6,081 nt of DNA, from the NCBI GenBank assembly GCA_030610025.1, contig JAUWSP010000184.1, positions 1 to 6,081 on the forward strand, written 5' to 3'. The notes beneath the pieces were generated by a model, which searched no databases, was not told the origin of the DNA, and was given only the letters and a program-made list of their open reading frames with translations. Positions 5,810-6,081 of this stretch are shown in pieces. The DNA is from Acidobacteriota bacterium. Lineage in GTDB: Bacteria > Acidobacteriota > Thermoanaerobaculia > Multivoradales > JAHEKO01. Within the stretch, counting starts at the first letter, position 1. Every line of letters begins with the position of its first letter. The position numbers and the translations under genes were made by a program.

Positions 5810-6081
5810 ATGCCCCCTCTCCCCAGAACGACGCTACGGCTGGTTGTAGGCGCGATCGCCCTGGCAAGCCTGGCCTGCCAGGCTCCCGAACCCACCCCGG
5901 CCGGCCCGAAGCGCATCGAGAATCCCGATCTCGGCATCGCCATAGCTGCTCTGCCGGAAGCATTCGAGGTGGAAACGAACCAGGGATCCGAGCTGCGCTT
6001 GTCGGCTCCGGGGCCGAATGGTGCCGGCAGCATCGAAATCGCGGTCGAGCCTGCGGGCTCCGCTGCCATCAACTTGCCAGC
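5810..6081 (+). CDS. Probable lipoprotein of unknown function, N-terminal part (runs off the right edge)
   Basis: The frame is open from the ATG at 5810 to the window edge (90 complete codons). The N terminus MPPLPRTTLRLVVGAIALAS followed by LAC has a basic residue pair, a hydrophobic core (about 11-22) and a Cys at 23, as in a lipoprotein signal peptide. The lipobox is not ideal (Ser at -3, Leu at -2, Ala at -1), and Gln24 would favour outer-membrane sorting. A Pro-rich linker follows (24-33), then a region that looks like beta strands (IENPDLGIAIAALPEAFEVE, 36-55). I do not recognise the family. An in-frame stop at 5789 limits upstream starts. AGGAG at 5790-5794 overlaps the stop of the preceding gene but is 15 bases from the ATG, farther than usual. 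It is likely co-transcribed with the GCS2-CBS gene. Codon use matches the neighbours. Confidence 0.7.
   Translation, partial: MPPLPRTTLRLVVGAIALASLACQAPEPTPAGPKRIENPDLGIAIAALPEAFEVETNQGSELRLSAPGPNGAGSIEIAVEPAGSAAINLP

Noticed and set aside
5788..6072. 94-codon minus-strand frame at the right end
   Set aside because: The plus strand reads as a signal peptide plus secreted-type protein, closely following the upstream gene; the minus frame is its shadow.

Overview
The window reads as a bacterial chromosomal segment of high G+C with dense genes, short gaps and ATGA stop/start overlaps. It contains no mobile element, CRISPR array, tRNA or rRNA that I can see. Gene content suggests a Gram-negative, didermic bacterium: a three-subunit proton-translocating transhydrogenase, a likely lipoprotein with Gln after the lipidated Cys, and a DCC-family thiol protein next to thymidylate kinase. 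Acidobacteriota or a similar deep-branching high-G+C phylum is a guess; nothing here fixes the taxon.

Layout. On the minus strand at the left edge lie the 5' end of thymidylate kinase (tmk, 170 down to the edge) and, just upstream of it, a DCC/DUF393 thiol-disulfide oxidoreductase-like gene (611-201). A divergent gap of about 190 bp (612-803) carries a good sigma70-type promoter facing right. It drives pntAA-pntAB-pntB (804-3681), whose genes overlap by four bases at both junctions. A 196 bp gap follows, holding a strong inverted repeat, a second sigma70-like promoter placed inside and just after that repeat, and a leader hairpin next to the ribosome binding site. Then comes a 637-residue fusion of a GCS2-type glutamate-cysteine-ligase-like domain with a C-terminal pair of CBS domains (3878-5791). 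Eighteen bases later begins a likely lipoprotein of unknown function that runs off the right edge (5810-6081).

How the genes may work together. PntAA/PntAB/PntB use the proton motive force to make NADPH from NADH. The flanking genes encode a thioredoxin-like DxxCxxC protein and an enzyme of the fold that makes gamma-glutamyl-cysteine and related amides. A thiol/NADPH redox theme is possible, but it rests on adjacency alone.

Most noteworthy: (1) the transhydrogenase membrane domain appears to lack the intramembrane histidine at both positions where it is known to occur in the family; (2) the GCS2-CBS fusion looks like a nucleotide-sensing amide ligase of unknown product; (3) the inverted repeat sits across the -35 element of the fusion gene. 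I see no clearly undescribed multi-gene system; these are the best leads.
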